From the NCBI GenBank assembly GCA_030737835.1, contig JAUJYN010000020.1, forward strand, positions 2,542,001 to 2,606,000: a stretch of DNA of 64,000 nucleotides, given 5' to 3'. Positions 45,716 through 57,557 of the stretch are shown here, piece after piece. A program made the position numbers and the translations under genes. The stretch is from Acorus gramineus (taxonomy: Eukaryota; Streptophyta; Magnoliopsida; Acorales; Acoraceae). Positions within the stretch are counted from its first letter, which is position 1; every line of letters starts with the position of its first letter. The notes under the pieces are model-generated. The model was not told where the DNA came from and did no database searches. It saw only the letters and a list, made by a program, of their open reading frames with translations.

Positions 45716-47262
45716 CGATAATCACTTATCGAGATATCGAATACTACTGTACTCCCACACCATTGCGTCGCTCAGACACAAAGGGGTTGCCTCTGCTCTC
45801 ACATAGAAATAATCCCATAAGCTAATGAATTCTCCTGAATTCCAAACAAGTGCATCGCTCGGATGCACGGGGCGATTACATCGCTAGCGCTCTAACTAAT
45901 AAGGTACAACCTGACAGCGGGTCATACCCACGCCTATTTCAGATAGGCCTAATTAGTTTTAACATGCGCATAATATTTTAGAGGAGAATTTAATCTTAGT
46001 TGTGTGCATGAACCATATGCACGATCACATATCAATTAATCATAGGGATACTCCCTAATCATATATTTACATCATAATAAATCATACAGCATGCATACAT
46101 GGTCATTAATCACATAAACATACAAAATATACTCTAATATCCGTTGGATATTGCCAACTTAAAAGAAAGGGTCAAGCGCGATCTCGCGCACTAACAGGTG
46201 CATGCCAATATTCCAAACGAACCTGAGTCGAGTAGAAAATCACCTCTACTTACTCAGTTCGTTTAGAGGGAGAGGGCGAGAGAGATCATCATCTCATGAA
46301 GTTGGTCATAGCTTTGCCCCATTAGCATAGGCGCAATAGCTACACCACGCCCTCGAGTCTTATCGCAAGGGAATATTAGGTAGGTGCCCGTTATTAACCC
46401 AGACTTAATCATACTGTATATTCCCATTAATATGGTGGGAGTAGTATTACAATACTACCTAAGACATGCCATATTCTATACATCCATACACATTTACAAC
46501 ATAGATGCCAATACTAGAGGGGCTCATGCAACACAATCATTCATACATGAATACAATACATGTATATAAGCCTAGCATGCAAGATATCTACATATTATAG
46601 CTTAAGCATGGCCATACTACTTATCTACACAAGTAGTATAGCTAGGGGGCCCCATCGATGCGCGACGCGCGACTACGCGCGTCGAGCGCATCCTGAGAGG
46701 GGGGGGGATTGGATCGAACCACTCACCATACAACCCGGGACCTCGCGCATCCCATCCGACGAGATCTGCAAGGTAGGGGCATCAAATTTGGTGAGTAACA
46801 TCACAATTTAACACTTAGAAATCATTAGAAATACCAAAGACTTAGACATGCACGCATACGGGCTCGCACGCATGCGAGCACGCGCGTACGCACGCATGCC
46901 CGGGTGCCCCAACACCTACCCGAGACCCTGGGCAGCCCCGCGCATGCCCCAGCACGCGCACGCACGCGCGGGCACCTCAATGAAAGTGGGAGATTCGGGG
47001 GCCCACGATGCACCCGCGACCACCTCAACCACCACCACCTCCTCAGCCCTCCCTCAGCCTCCTTGGCTGCAAATCACGGGGGGGAGAACAAGATATGAGA
47101 GGGTGCTTGGGAGAGAGGAGATCAACAACTACAACACATGCACAAACACTCACCATCACTTCCTCCTCCACCTTCTCCTTCTCTTTGAGGAAATAACACA
47201 AACACTTGGGGGATGTGTGTGAAAGAGAGAAAGAGAGCCCAAGATGGTAGACGTGGGGAGTG

Positions 47263-47285
47263 AGAGGGAGAGAGAGAGAGAGAGA
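47263..47285. repeat. (GA)n microsatellite
   Basis: A run of about eleven GA units in the leader part of the B-type LTR; shorter GA/CT runs mark the same place in the other B-type LTRs. Confidence 0.9.
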
Positions 47286-47779
47286 TATTTTGGCCAAATA
47301 AATATCTAGAGGGATAGAAATGACCAATTCATCCCTAACTAGAAATTCTTTACATGCTTCACTATAACAGCCATAACTTTCTCCATATAGCTCCGAATTG
47401 CACAATTCAAAATCCGTTGGAAAGCCAAGAAGATTATCTACAACTTTCATGTTTATGCCAAGATCAAATAATCTCTCCAGCTATTCCGAAATGTGAGCTA
47501 AACATTGAACAGGGCTGCTGCCAGAATTTTTCATCCCCGGGGTATACTTGGAAAAATACCCATAACTTTTACTACATGAGTCCAGTTGATCTAATTCCAC
47601 TTTTGTATGAAAGCTAACTCAAAACTGAGCATCTCATAATAAAATCATATTTAAACCTCTTCATCTTGGATTTTAACAAAATTAAATCCAAACACCAATT
47701 CGGAAATACATAACTTCTAGGAGAAAAATTATGTAGCCAAATTTTCAATCAGAGCGCTCCAAATGACACAGGCATAACA

Positions 47780-48256
47780 TTCTTCCCCCCTTAGGAAATT
47801 TAGTCCTCGAAATTTAAGGAAACCCAAAAGGGAAGACCGAATATAGCAAGTATCACGCATAGACCTTTTACTCCCAAGTGGTCTATGCACCAGACTGGCG
47901 CTACCGACACACTGCAATCAAGGGAACGGTCTTAGTGTGGAGCCTCTTCTCCTGTTTGTCCTTGACCTCGATCCACTGCTCCATGAACGACAAATCCAGC
48001 GCGAGAATGAGACAGTCGAACGGAATGACATGAGCAGGATCGTGGACGTAACGCCTCAGCCATGAGACAAGGACGACGTCGTGGGCATGAGCCAGCTGTG
48101 GGGGAAAGGCTACATGACAAGCCACCTCCCCAATCCACTCAATGACGAGAAACGGTCAGATTAAGGGCCAACTCAGCTTGCCCCAAACGTCGAAACAGAG
48201 GATGCCCTTAAACTGGAAAACCTTCACGAAAACAAGGTTGCCAAACCCAAAGGTAA
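47780..48256 (-). mobile_element. Internal region of the right-hand B element, left piece
   Basis: Starts with the polypurine-tract complement TTCTTCCCCCCTTAGG and has minus-strand traces of VSWLRRYVHDPAHVIPF from an integrase tail. Ends at AAAGGTAA, where A2 begins at 48257; the unfilled form is CCGAAGGTAAGCTCCTGGCG near 10441. Confidence 0.75.
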
Positions 48257-48658
48257 TGTTATATATGTGTCACTTTTAGCCTTCTGGTCACCTTTGGGAC
48301 ATTTCTGGCAGTTTTTCAACTTTTTCTTTTTTCGATCAGAACCGCTAAAATTTTGGACTTTTAGCTATCATCATGAGCTTGAGAACTCCGATTGAAAATC
48401 TAACTGCACATTATGTGTCCTGGTGCCATTTCAAACCACTCACAAAAATTTCATCAAATTCCGGTAACGTTTCAGAATTTGACAGTTCCGAATCGTATCC
48501 GGGTTTTGACCGAGTGGGAATGTCAAAGGGGGGACTTGACCAAGTCAAAGAAGACTTTGACCAAGTCAAGTTTGACCATTGACTTGGTCAATTGGTTTTG
48601 TTTTTTTTGTGTGGTTGGGTTGACTCAAGTCAATCCCCACCAAAAGCAAGTGTTCCAA

Positions 48659-48692
48659 GTGTGTGTGTGTGTGTGTGTGTGAGTGTGTGTGC
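48659..48692. repeat. (TG)n microsatellite, with sister at 56071-56106
   Basis: A TG run with one GA break. The sister run in the 3' LTR has a different break pattern, showing that it has changed since insertion. Confidence 0.9.
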
Positions 48693-48838
48693 ACTAGTCT
48701 TGGGCGTCCACCCCTATTTCCCCTTCTCTTCATCTTCTTCATCTCTCTCACACACTCCATCTCATCCCCTCTTCTTTATTTTCCCCCATTAGAGGTAGTA
48801 GAAGAAGAAAAGGAAAACCCTAGAAGGGAAAAAGAATG

Positions 48839-48929
48839 GTAAGGTTGTGATCTACCTCTCCATGGTTTTTGTTTTGATTTCCCCTTTCTCTACCTCCCTC
48901 TCATGGCTTCCCCTCCCCCCCTGTTTCAG
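48839..48929 (+). other. Candidate intron 0 of the A2 5' LTR (91 nt)
   Basis: Donor GAATG|GTAAGG and acceptor CCCTGTTTCAG|CCATT with a pyrimidine-rich stretch before it. The 3' LTR has the same pair at 56256-56346, also 91 nt. In the processed LTR at 42103-44506 the matching acceptor side is missing, which supports real use. Confidence 0.45.
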
Positions 48930-49033
48930 CCATTGTTAGGGCTGAGAGTGGCTGAGGTGGTGGTGGTCTTGGTGGTGGCGATTTGGTGCGCGAAGGGCAC
49001 CCGAGCTTCCTCCCTTGTTCTTCCTCTCTTTGG

Positions 49034-49526
49034 GTAAGTCTTCCTCCTCCCTTAGCTTGTTTAGATGTTTGTTTAGGGTGTGTAAATGGTTATGCATGCT
49101 ATGCATGGGTGTTAGGGGGTGTGGGAGGGCTGAGGAGGGGGTGGAAGGGGCTCGGGCGCGCGCGCGTCTGCGCGCACAGACAGGCGCTGGCGCGCGCAGA
49201 CGGGCGTGCTGGCGGGCGCGCACGCGTTTGCGCAGACGCGCGGGTGTTCGCACGGGGTGCTGCACGGGCGGGCAGTGCATGCGGGTAGGTGTTCGCGCGG
49301 TGTGCGCGGGTACGCGCTGGCTTGGCGCGCGGTGCGCGCGGGCGCGCGCGAGGCAGCGCGTCTGGGCGTGCGGGTTGGGGCACGTGCGCGCGTGCGCATT
49401 CGTGCGTGCGCGTGCTCGCATGCGTGCGGGTCCGTATGCATGCTTGTCCGAGTATTGGGTATTTCTAGTAAATTTCTTATGTATTTGTGTAGTTTACTCA
49501 CCATATTGAATGCCCATGTCTTGTAG
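49034..49526 (+). other. LTR intron 1 of the A2 5' LTR (493 nt)
   Basis: Donor TCTTTGG|GTAAGTCT (close to the plant consensus) and acceptor GTCTTGTAG|ATCTTGACGG. The CpG-rich core is 49140-49440. The sister intron at 56451-56970 differs strongly inside the core but is nearly the same outside it. Confidence 0.65.
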
Positions 49527-49562
49527 ATCTTGACGGACGGTCACGCAACGACCCGGGTTTTG

Positions 49563-50401
49563 GTGAGTGGGACAACCAGTAGGGAGGCGTTCGATGCACG
49601 TAGGCATGCATTGCCCTCCCCTGGGGCACCATAATTGTGTATTAACTTGTAATAAATGTAAAACTATGCAATGCATGATTAATATGATGTATCCATGCCA
49701 CATTAGACTTTGTATGCTAGGGATATGCACCCTTATATCATGTATAGAGGCCTATGCATGCCTAGTCACCATGTCCCTTGATTGGAAAGCCCCGAACTAT
49801 GTATGTTCCCATCTAGTTTAATCTAATTAAATCAAAATGAGAGCATATAGTTGTAAGCATGCCTTAGAGAATATTATAACCTTGTTGTTATAATATATGA
49901 TTCCCCACATCTTAGTTATGCGCCCTGGAGGAATTCTTGAGAATTCATGACATCAGTAGCGTTACAAATCGGTGTCGACGGATCCAAGAGGATCGTATCC
50001 GTGTGAGTAGGCTGTCTTCTCCTTTTGGTTGGATCCGATGTAGGGACTCCCCGGCGTTGGAAAGCTGACCTGACAGAGGGCTCCCGTCCGTAGGTACCTC
50101 TGATGCGTCGGACAGTACTGATAGTGGGAGTATACCAGGTGGAGGCTACGGAGTGTGGGAGAGGCTACCGGGTGGACCAGGGTGGAGAGCGGTCTAGTAT
50201 GCCCCAAGAGGCCCATGTCACCCCCAGTAAAGGGTGAGGGTGAGGGGGGGAGGTGGGTTGGCGATGAAACGACCCACTAGAATGTGTAGTTGCTCCCGTT
50301 TTAGGGACTATAAATTATTTAAGGTTAATATGAATTGTGATGCATGGATTGTGCTATTCACTGAGCGTGTGGCTCACCCCTCGCATATTCTTTTCCTCCA
50401 G
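49563..50401 (+). other. Candidate LTR intron 2 of element A2 (839 nt)
   Basis: Donor TTTTG|GTGAGTGG follows the 36-nt exon; the acceptor TTCTTTTCCTCCAG|TTATATC at 50401 is preceded by a good pyrimidine tract. All LTRs keep both sites (B-type: CTGTTTCTTTTCAG at 21232). The interval holds the 178-bp-type repeat, the GAATTC pair and the G-rich block. No intron-2-less copy is in the window, so splicing is not shown. Confidence 0.35.
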
Positions 50402-50793
50402 TTATATCTGAGTCGGATCTGAAGGAGGAGCTTCCCGAGGCACCACAGCAGTAGCGGAGCAACGTCATGTTCTGCGAGTGAGAGGCCATCAGCATCCCCT
50501 TTTTATTGTATGTATTGTTATCCGTGCTTGGGCACACACTTGTATTTGGATGTCATTGTGTATATTGGCTCTCACAGGACAGTTGATTATGTATTCGGGT
50601 CTGTAATATGTCTTTGAATTACAGACTCAGTCGTTTAAGCTTCCGCTATTTGTATATATTATGTCAGCTACATTATTGTCTGTGTTGTCATTTTCGATGT
50701 TGTTTAGAGTATTTTATTGATCTCCTGTATAGACTGCTGATATTATATAATTGCCACGTATCGGGGACGGCCGCCCTGGGGCGTGACAAAAGT

Positions 50794-50806
50794 TGGTATC
50801 AGAGCC
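50794..50806 (+). other. Primer-binding site of element A2 (initiator tRNA-Met)
   Basis: TGGTATCAGAGCC, five bases after the 5' LTR, complementary to the 3' end of plant initiator tRNA-Met. It primes minus-strand DNA synthesis. Confidence 0.95.
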
Positions 50807-50881
50807 TGGTCCTGTCAGAGCCAATTGTTTTCTTAGAGATGAGTCCTAGGATTTCTATATGAGTATTCTGATCCTAGTGTC

Positions 50882-50893
50882 TGTTTTCTTAGG
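50882..50893 (+). other. Candidate splice acceptor just before the gag start codon
   Basis: TGTTTTCTTAG lies nine bases before the gag ATG at 50902 (GTTGCTGATATG). It could take the spliced leader in the LTR straight to gag. In A1 the matching sequence is less clear. Inference from sequence only. Confidence 0.25.
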
Positions 50894-50901
50894 TTGCTGA
50901 T

Positions 50902-52080
50902 ATGCCTCCTCACAGAGGAATGCGTGGACGTGGTCCCCCTCGGCCCTTGGAGGTTCCCGGACCTACCAGAGGCGAGGAGTCTACTGGAGAGTCCTCGGCT
51001 ATGGGGCCAGGACCGGGGCAGGAGCCTCCTGCATGGGAGCGTGCTTACGCTCGTATCGCAGATCTGGTGGAGACTCAGACTAGGGCACTGGAGGCCCAGA
51101 CTAGGGCGTTAGCTGATCAGGCACGAGAGATCCAGGAGCTGCGGGCGGCCCGCGAGGCAGTTCCACAGGTCCCCTTGGTGGCAGATCCACCGGTGGTGCC
51201 CGACGTACCCCCTGTCCCCGTGGTGATTCCGGTGGTGGGAGTTCAGGATCCCTGGAGAGGGAGGTGGAGCTAGAGGCTGCAGCACGAGTGCATCAGAGCG
51301 GCCTCACTGCCTTTCTGAAGCTCCACCCTCCCGAGTTCCATGGCCAGACGGCGGACCCCCTTGCCCCTGAGCGTTGGTTGATGGAGGTAGACAAGATCTT
51401 CTCGACCATGCACTGCACCGACCGCCAGCGTGTCTCCCTGGCCACCTTCATGTTGAAGGGTAGCGCCGTCGACTGGTGGCTACCCGATCGGTGGACATCC
51501 CCGAGGGAGTGGAGCGACTTCTATGGGCTGGGTTCCGGAGATACTTCCTGGAGGAGTACTTCCCGTTTTGACACGCCAGATCGTGATGCGAGAGTTCGAG
51601 CAGCTGACGCAGGGCTCCATGTCAGTCGCTGACTACTCCACACGCTTCACGAGGCTTTCCAGGTTCGCCCCGCCATGGTGATGGATGAGGAGACGCGATG
51701 CCGTCGTTTCGAGATGGGTCTCATTAGCACCATCCGGGTGCATGTCACTTCTCAGGCGTTCACGAGGTACTCAGACTTGGTGTCTCGTGCGAAGACAGTC
51801 GAGCGAGACCCCCTTTGGGGGTTCCAACCCCTTCTGCAGACCAGAGACCCCCCAGGAGCCAGGACCAGGGACATCGCAAGAAGAAGCGGCCCCGCTTTGA
51901 TCAGTCAGCGGCTGCCGCTACTCCAGTCGATGTGGTGCCAGCGCGAGGTCCAGCACCCATTGCGGCAGTACCAGTCCAGGCCAGGCAGCCGGAGAGGCGG
52001 CGCTATTTCCATTGTCAGCGCGTCGGGCATATTTTATATAATTGCCCTGATGCTGGCCGACCCCGTGTGCTGCACCCGCG
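50902..52080 (+). pseudogene. Gag of element A2
   Basis: Starts MPPHRGMRGRGPPRPLEVPG, then the repeated TRALEAQTRAL coiled-coil-like part, the capsid core (FLKLHPPEFHGQTADPLAPE, RWLMEVDKIFSTMHC), DEETRCRRFEMGLISTIRVH and a basic stretch, with a CCHC-type knuckle near 52010-52060. Same layout as Gag of A1. Broken in several places. Confidence 0.85.
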
Positions 52081-52229
52081 ATCGAGGCAGAAATCAAGCA
52101 GCAGCCACAGGGTGGCCGAGTTGACCAGAGGAGGCAGCCAGTGCAGCCTGCGAGGCGTGCCCCTGCTCCTCAGCCGCAGTTTGTTCAGGGTCGAGTTGCA
52201 GCACTTTCAGCCGAGGAGGCGCAGGCTTC

Positions 52230-52600
52230 GGGTAGCGTGGTCCGAGGTATTGTTTTGATCTCCCAGCTCCCTGCATATGTGTTATTTGATTCCGGAGCCA
52301 CGCACTCGTTCGTGTCTCCCATTTTTGCGAGACGGATGGGCGTGGCGTCCGCCCCTCTTGATGTTATGCTGGAGATATCATTGCCCATCGGAGACCGTAT
52401 TCTCCTCCGTTCTGTTTACCGAGGGTGTACCGTGGTGATTGCGGAGCATGAGTTTCCAGTAGAGTTGGTAGAGCTCGCCATGACGGACTTCGATGCCATC
52501 CTGGGAATGGATTGGCTCTCAGCTAGTCACGCCAGCATCGACTGTTTTGCGAAGTCGGTGTCTTTCCACCTTCCGGGTCGGAGGACTTTCCAGTTCGTGG
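52230..52600 (+). pseudogene. Aspartic protease of element A2
   Basis: [20 protein letters not shown] marks the active site, with [20 protein letters not shown] and [17 protein letters not shown] downstream. It runs on in the same frame towards the RT domain, as usual for chromoviruses. Nearly the same protein as in A1. Confidence 0.85.
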
Positions 52601-52959
52601 GCGATCGTGACATAGCCCCTTTGGGGTTCGTGTCATCTATCCAGGCGTGGAGACTCCTTCAGGGAGGATGTGAGGGCTTTCTGGCGTATATTGCTGAGGA
52701 GGACGCACCACGGGCAGATATCAGTCAGACTCCGATCGTGGCGGAATATCCAGAGGTTTTCCCCGATGATCTTCTGGGATTACCGCCGGATCGCGCGATC
52801 GAGTTTGAGATTAATCTAATTCCGGGGACCGAGCCGATTTTGAGAGCTCCGTACCGGATGGCCCCAGCAGAGCTGAAGGTGCTCAAGGAGCAGTTGGAGG
52901 AGTTGCTCGAGAAGGGCTTCGCACGTCCGAGTGTTTCTCCGTGGGGAGCCCCTGTTTTG

Positions 52960-53590
52960 TTCGTTCGGAAGAAGGACGGTTCGCTGCGTCTTTGTATTGA
53001 TTACAGGCAGCTGAACAAGCGGACCGTGAAGAACAAGTACCCCTTGCCACGGATTGACGATCTGTTTGACCAGCTCCAGGGAGCGCGTGTCTTTTCTAAG
53101 ATCGATCTCCGTTCGGGCTACTATCAGCTGAAGATCCGGGAGTCAGATATTCTGAAGACGGCCTTTCGTACCCGTTACGGCACTACGAGTTTCGAGTACT
53201 GCCGTTTGGGTTGACGAATGCGCCGGCAGCCTTCATGGATCTGATGAACCGGGTGTTTCGGCCCTTCCTCGACTCCTTCGTAGTAGTCTTCATCGATGAT
53301 ATTCTGGTGTACTCGAGGAGTCTTGAGGAGCACGCTGACCATCTCCGCACTGTCTTGGAGACTTTGGCCCGACATCAGTTGTTCGCCAAGTTCAGTAAGT
53401 GCGAGTTTTGGTTGGAGCGTATGGCCTTTCTAGGCCACGTGATTTCCGGCGAGGGCATATCTGTGGACCCGGACAAGACGCTCGCCGTGTCGAATTGGCG
53501 TCGACCGTCGAACCCCACAGAGATTCGGAGCTTCCTGGGTTTAGCGGGTTATTATCGGAGGTTTGTCGAGGGTTTCTCGAAGATAGCTTC
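52960..53590 (+). pseudogene. Reverse transcriptase domain of element A2
   Basis: [77 protein letters not shown] and [19 protein letters not shown] are in order. Very close to the A1 RT, so the two elements belong to one lineage. Confidence 0.9.
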
Positions 53591-53689
53591 CTCTGACCCG
53601 CCTCACTCGGAAGGATGTCCGGTTCGAGTGGTCCCCAGCTTGCGAGGAGAGCTTCCTGGAGTTGAAGCGAAGGCTCACCTCAGCGCCAG

Positions 53690-54070
53690 TTCTTACCATT
53701 CCGTCTGGGAGTGGTGGATTCGCAGTCTACTCCGATGCATCGCGGCTGGGTGTGGGTTGCGTCCTGATGCAGTACGGTAAGGTTGTGGCTTACGCGTCGC
53801 GTCAGTTGAAGCCCCATGAGCAGAATTACCCCACCCACGACTTAGAGTTAGCAGCGATCATCTTTGCGCTGAAGATGTGGAGGCACTACCTCTATGGCGA
53901 GGAGTTCGAGCTCTTCACTGATCACAAGAGCTTGACTTACTTGCAGTCCCAGCCGGAGCTCAACATGCGTCAGAGACGTTGGGTCGAGTTCCTGAAGGAC
54001 GATGATTGTGACATCGCTTACCATCCGGGTAAGGCGAATGTCGTGGCCGATGCTCTCAGCAGGCAGCCCT
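53690..54070 (+). pseudogene. RNase H domain of element A2
   Basis: [78 protein letters not shown], and [20 protein letters not shown]. The ordered acidic positions of Ty3/Gypsy RNase H are recognisable. Confidence 0.85.
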
Positions 54071-54329
54071 TGGGCATGGCCGCCCACTTGGCTGTACGTC
54101 GTTGGAGGCTTCTGGAGGAGGCCGCTTGCTGGATCAGCGTTCGAGAGACACCTGCGGGTGGATTTTTGGCCAGGCTAGTGGTGCAGCCCGTTCTTCTCGA
54201 TGAGATCCGCACGGCTCAGGGGCAGGATCCTCACTTTCTAGTCCTCTCTGAAGGCGTCACCCGGGGCGAGCGTCCGGACTACCAGATTTGCGAGGACGGA
54301 ATCCTGCGGTTCAGAGGTCGAGTATGCAT

Positions 54330-55200
54330 TCCTGACGACGCAGAGCTGAAGCAGAAGATCTTGGACAAGGCCCATCGTTCGAGGTACACAGTGCATCCTG
54401 GTGGCACGAAGATGTACAGGGGCCTTCGTCGTGGCTACTGGTGGCGCGGGATGAAGGCGGATATTGGCCGTTTCGTTGCCCATTGCTTGGTATGCCAGCA
54501 GGTGAAGTCGGAACATCAGCGTCCTACGGGGAAGCTGCAGTCCATTGAGATTCCTCAGTGGAAGTGGGAGCAGATCACCATGGACTTCGTTTCGGGCTTG
54601 CCGAGGTCACGTTCGGGTAGCGATGCAATCTGGGTAATCGTCGACTGACTGACTAAGTCCGCTCATTTCCTCCCCATTCGACTCACCGATTCTCTGGACA
54701 CCCTGGCGCAGTTGTTTCTCTAAGATTGTTCGTCTCCATGGCACTCCCATCAGCATCGATTCTGATAGAGATGCGAGATTTACTTCGAGGTTCTAGCGTA
54801 GCCTTCAGCACGCCCTTGGTACGAACCTCCACTTCAGTACAGCGTTTCATCCGCAGACGGACGGCCAGTCAGAGAGGACAATTCAGACCCTGGAGGACAT
54901 GCTGCGAGCTTGCGTTCTCGACTTTGGGGGCAGTTGGGAGAGGCATCTTCCGTTGGTGGAGTTTGCCTACAACAACAGCTACCACTCGAGTATTCGGATG
55001 GCACCATACGAAGCGCTCTATGGCCGCAGCTGCAGGTCCCCCTTGTGTTGGGATGGGGTCAGAGAGTGCTAGTTGGAGGGACTAGAGATCATCCACCAGA
55101 CCTCAGAGATGGTCAAGACGATTCGCGAGCGTATCCGAGTCGCTCAGAGCCGTCAGAAGAGCTACGCCGATCGTCGTCGCCGTGAGCTCGCCTTCGAGGT
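54330..55200 (+). pseudogene. Integrase core of element A2
   Basis: The zinc-binding part ([17 protein letters not shown], then [16 protein letters not shown]) is followed by [19 protein letters not shown] and further core sequence like that of A1. Broken; no activity expected. Confidence 0.8.
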
Positions 55201-55620
55201 TGGTGACCATGTCTTCCTGAAGGTGTCCCCGATGAAGGGCATCTTCCGTTTCGGTGTGCGGGGCAAGCTGAGTCCGCGTTTCATTGGGCCGTTCCTCATC
55301 CTCGAGCGGGTTGGAGAGGTGGCCTATCGCATAGCCCTGCCCCCACAGTTGGCTCAGGCCCATGACATCTTCCATGTCTCGCAGCTGAGGTGTTACGTCC
55401 ACGATCCTGCTCACGTTATTCCGTTCAAGCCGCTCGTCTTCGAGCCGGACTTGTCATTCGTGGAGCAGCCGATCGAGATCCTGGACCGACGCGAGAAGAG
55501 GCTCCGCACCAAAACTCCAGCTGGTTAAGGTGCGATGGCAGCACCGTTCTGGTGCCGAGGCCACTTGGGAGCGAGAGGACGCCATGCGTGGCGCATATCC
55601 GCATCTTTTTCCCTTCCTAG
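55200..55620 (+). pseudogene. Integrase C-terminal part and chromodomain-position tail, A2
   Basis: [80 protein letters not shown]. Same Tekay/Del-type tail as in A1, ending shortly before the polypurine tract. Confidence 0.75.
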
Positions 55621-55654
55621 ATGTTTTTGTATTTATTTTGTGGACAAAATTTCC

Positions 55655-55668
55655 TAAGGGGGGAAGAA
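55655..55668 (+). other. Polypurine tract of element A2
   Basis: TAAGGGGGGAAGAA directly before the 3' LTR start at 55669. Confidence 0.9.
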
Positions 55669-57557
55669 TGTTATATATGTGTCACTTTTAGCCTTCTGGT
55701 CACCTTTGGGACATTTCTGGCAGTTTTTCAACTTTTTCTTTTTTCGATCGGAACCGCTAAAATTTTGGACTTTTAGCTATCATCATGAGCTTGAGAACTC
55801 CGATTGAAAATCTAACTGCACATTATGTGTCCTGGTGCCATTTCAAACCACTCACGAAAATTTCATCGAATTCCGGTAACGTTTCAGAATTTGGTAGTTC
55901 TAAATCGTATCCGGGTTTTGACCGAGTGGGAATGTCAAAGGGGGGACTTGACCAAGTCAAAGAAGACTTTGACCAAGTCAATTTTGACCATTGACTTGGT
56001 CAATTGGTTTTGTTTTTTTGTGTGGTTGGGTTGACTCAAGTCAATCCCCACCAAAAGCAATTGTTCCAAGTGTGTGAGTGTGTGTGTGTGTGTGTGAGTG
56101 TGTGTGCACTAGTCTTGGGCGTCCACCCCTATTTCCCCTTCTATTCTCTTCTCCATCTCTCACACTCACTCCATCTCATCCCCGCTTCTTTATTTTCCCC
56201 CATTAGAGGTAGTAGAAGAAGAAGACGAAGAAAACCCTAGAAGGGAAAAAGAATGGTAAGGGTGTGATCTATCTTTCCATGGTTTTTGTTTTGATTTCCC
56301 CTTTCTCTACCTCCCTCTCATGGCTTCCCCTCCCCCCCTGTTTCAGCCATTGTTAGGGCTGAGAGTGGCTGAGGTGGTGGTGGTCTTGGTGGTGGCGATT
56401 TGGTGCGCAAAAGCTACCCGAGCTTCCTCCCTTGTTCTTCCTCTCTTTGGGTAAGTCTTCCTCCTCCCTTAGCTTGCTTAGATGTTTGTTTAGGGTGTGT
56501 AAATGGTTATGCATGCTATGCATGGGTGTTAGGGGGTGTGGGAGGGCTGAGGAGGGGGTGGAAGGGGCTCGGGCGCGCGCGCGGAGCCATCCGCGCGCGT
56601 GCGCGCGCGTCTGCGCGCGCAGACAGGCGCGCTGGCAAGCACGCGCTCGTACGCGCGGACACGCGGGCGTGTGCGCGGGGTGCTGTGCGGGCGCGCAGTG
56701 CGCGCAGGTACGAGCTGGCTGGGTGCGCGGTGCGCGCGGGCGCGCGCGAGCGTGTGCGCGTGCGCATTCGTGCGTGCGCGTGCGGGGGGCCATGCGTATG
56801 GCTGCCCGAGGGTTCGGGAGGGTGTCGGGGCACTCGAACTCGCGTGCGTACGCGCGTGCTCGCATGCGTGCGGGTCCATACGCATGCTTGTCCGAGTATT
56901 GGGTATTTCTAGTAAATTTCTTATGTATTTGTGTAGTTTACTCACCATATTAAATGCCCATGTCTTGCAGATCTTGACGGACGGTCACGCAGCGACCCGG
57001 GTTTTGGTGAGTGGGATAATCCAACCCAGTAGGGAGGCGTTCGATGCACGTAGGCGTGCATTGCCCTCCCCTGGGGCACCATAATTGTGTATTAACATGT
57101 AATAAATGTAAAACTATGCTATGCATGATTAATATGTTGTATCCATTCCACATTAGACTGTATGCTAGGGATATGCACCCATATATCATGTATAGAGGCC
57201 TATGCATGCCTAGTCACCATGCCCCTTGATTGGAAAGCCCCGAACTATATATGTTCCCATCTAGTTTAATCTAATTAAATCAAAATGAGAACATATAGTT
57301 ATAAGCATGCCTTAGAGAATATTATAACCTTATTGTTATAATATATGTCTCCCCGCATCTTAGTTATGCGCCCTAGAGGAATTCTTGAGAATTCATGACA
57401 TTATTAGCGTTACAAATCGGTGTCGACGGATCAAAGAGGATCGTATCCGTGTGAGTAGGCTGTCTTCTCCTTTTGGTTGGATCCGATGTAGGGACTCCCC
57501 GGCGTTGGAAAGCTGACTTGACAGAGGGTTCCCGTCCGTAGGTACCTCCGATGCATC
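55669..57557 (+). mobile_element. 3' LTR of element A2, left part
   Basis: Starts TGTTATATATGTGTCAC; same modules as the 5' LTR. It ends at GATGCATC, where the solo LTR 57558-61084 lies, and resumes at 61085 with GCGTCGGACAGTACTG. The uninterrupted form is TGATGCGTCGGACAGTACTG at 50101. Confidence 0.95.
56451..56970 (+). other. LTR intron 1 of the A2 3' LTR (520 nt)
   Basis: Donor TCTTTGG|GTAAGTCT and acceptor GTCTTGCAG|ATCTTGACGG. The core 56560-56890 is CpG-rich but aligns only patchily with the core of the 5' LTR (49140-49440), while the flanking 100-400 bp on either side differ at only a few positions. Confidence 0.65.

Larger units (their letters stand above)
44507..47779 (-). mobile_element. 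3' LTR of the right-hand B element
   Basis: Termini TGTCACGCCCCAGGGCGG and GGCATAACA. It carries two 178-bp-type repeats (about 45360-45710), the GAATTC pair near 45828, the 37-nt exon before 46766, a short CpG-rich block (46850-46985), a GA microsatellite (47263-47285) and the U3 part (47290-47779). Length 3273 bp. Confidence 0.85.
48257..50788 (+). mobile_element. 5' LTR of element A2
   Basis: Starts TGTTATATATGTGTCAC and ends GGGGCGTGACA; 2532 bp. Modules in order: U3 with GGTCAA/TTGACC repeats (48480-48600), TG microsatellite (48659-48692), candidate intron 0 (48839-48929), exon 1 (48930-49033), intron 1 (49034-49526), 36-nt exon (49527-49562), candidate intron 2 (49563-50401), and the terminal exon leading to the primer-binding site. 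Confidence 0.9.

Noticed and set aside
48839-50401. A host gene with GT-AG introns
   Set aside because: The splice-like sites recur in every LTR copy in both orientations, and the exons carry no conserved protein; they belong to the LTR transcript.
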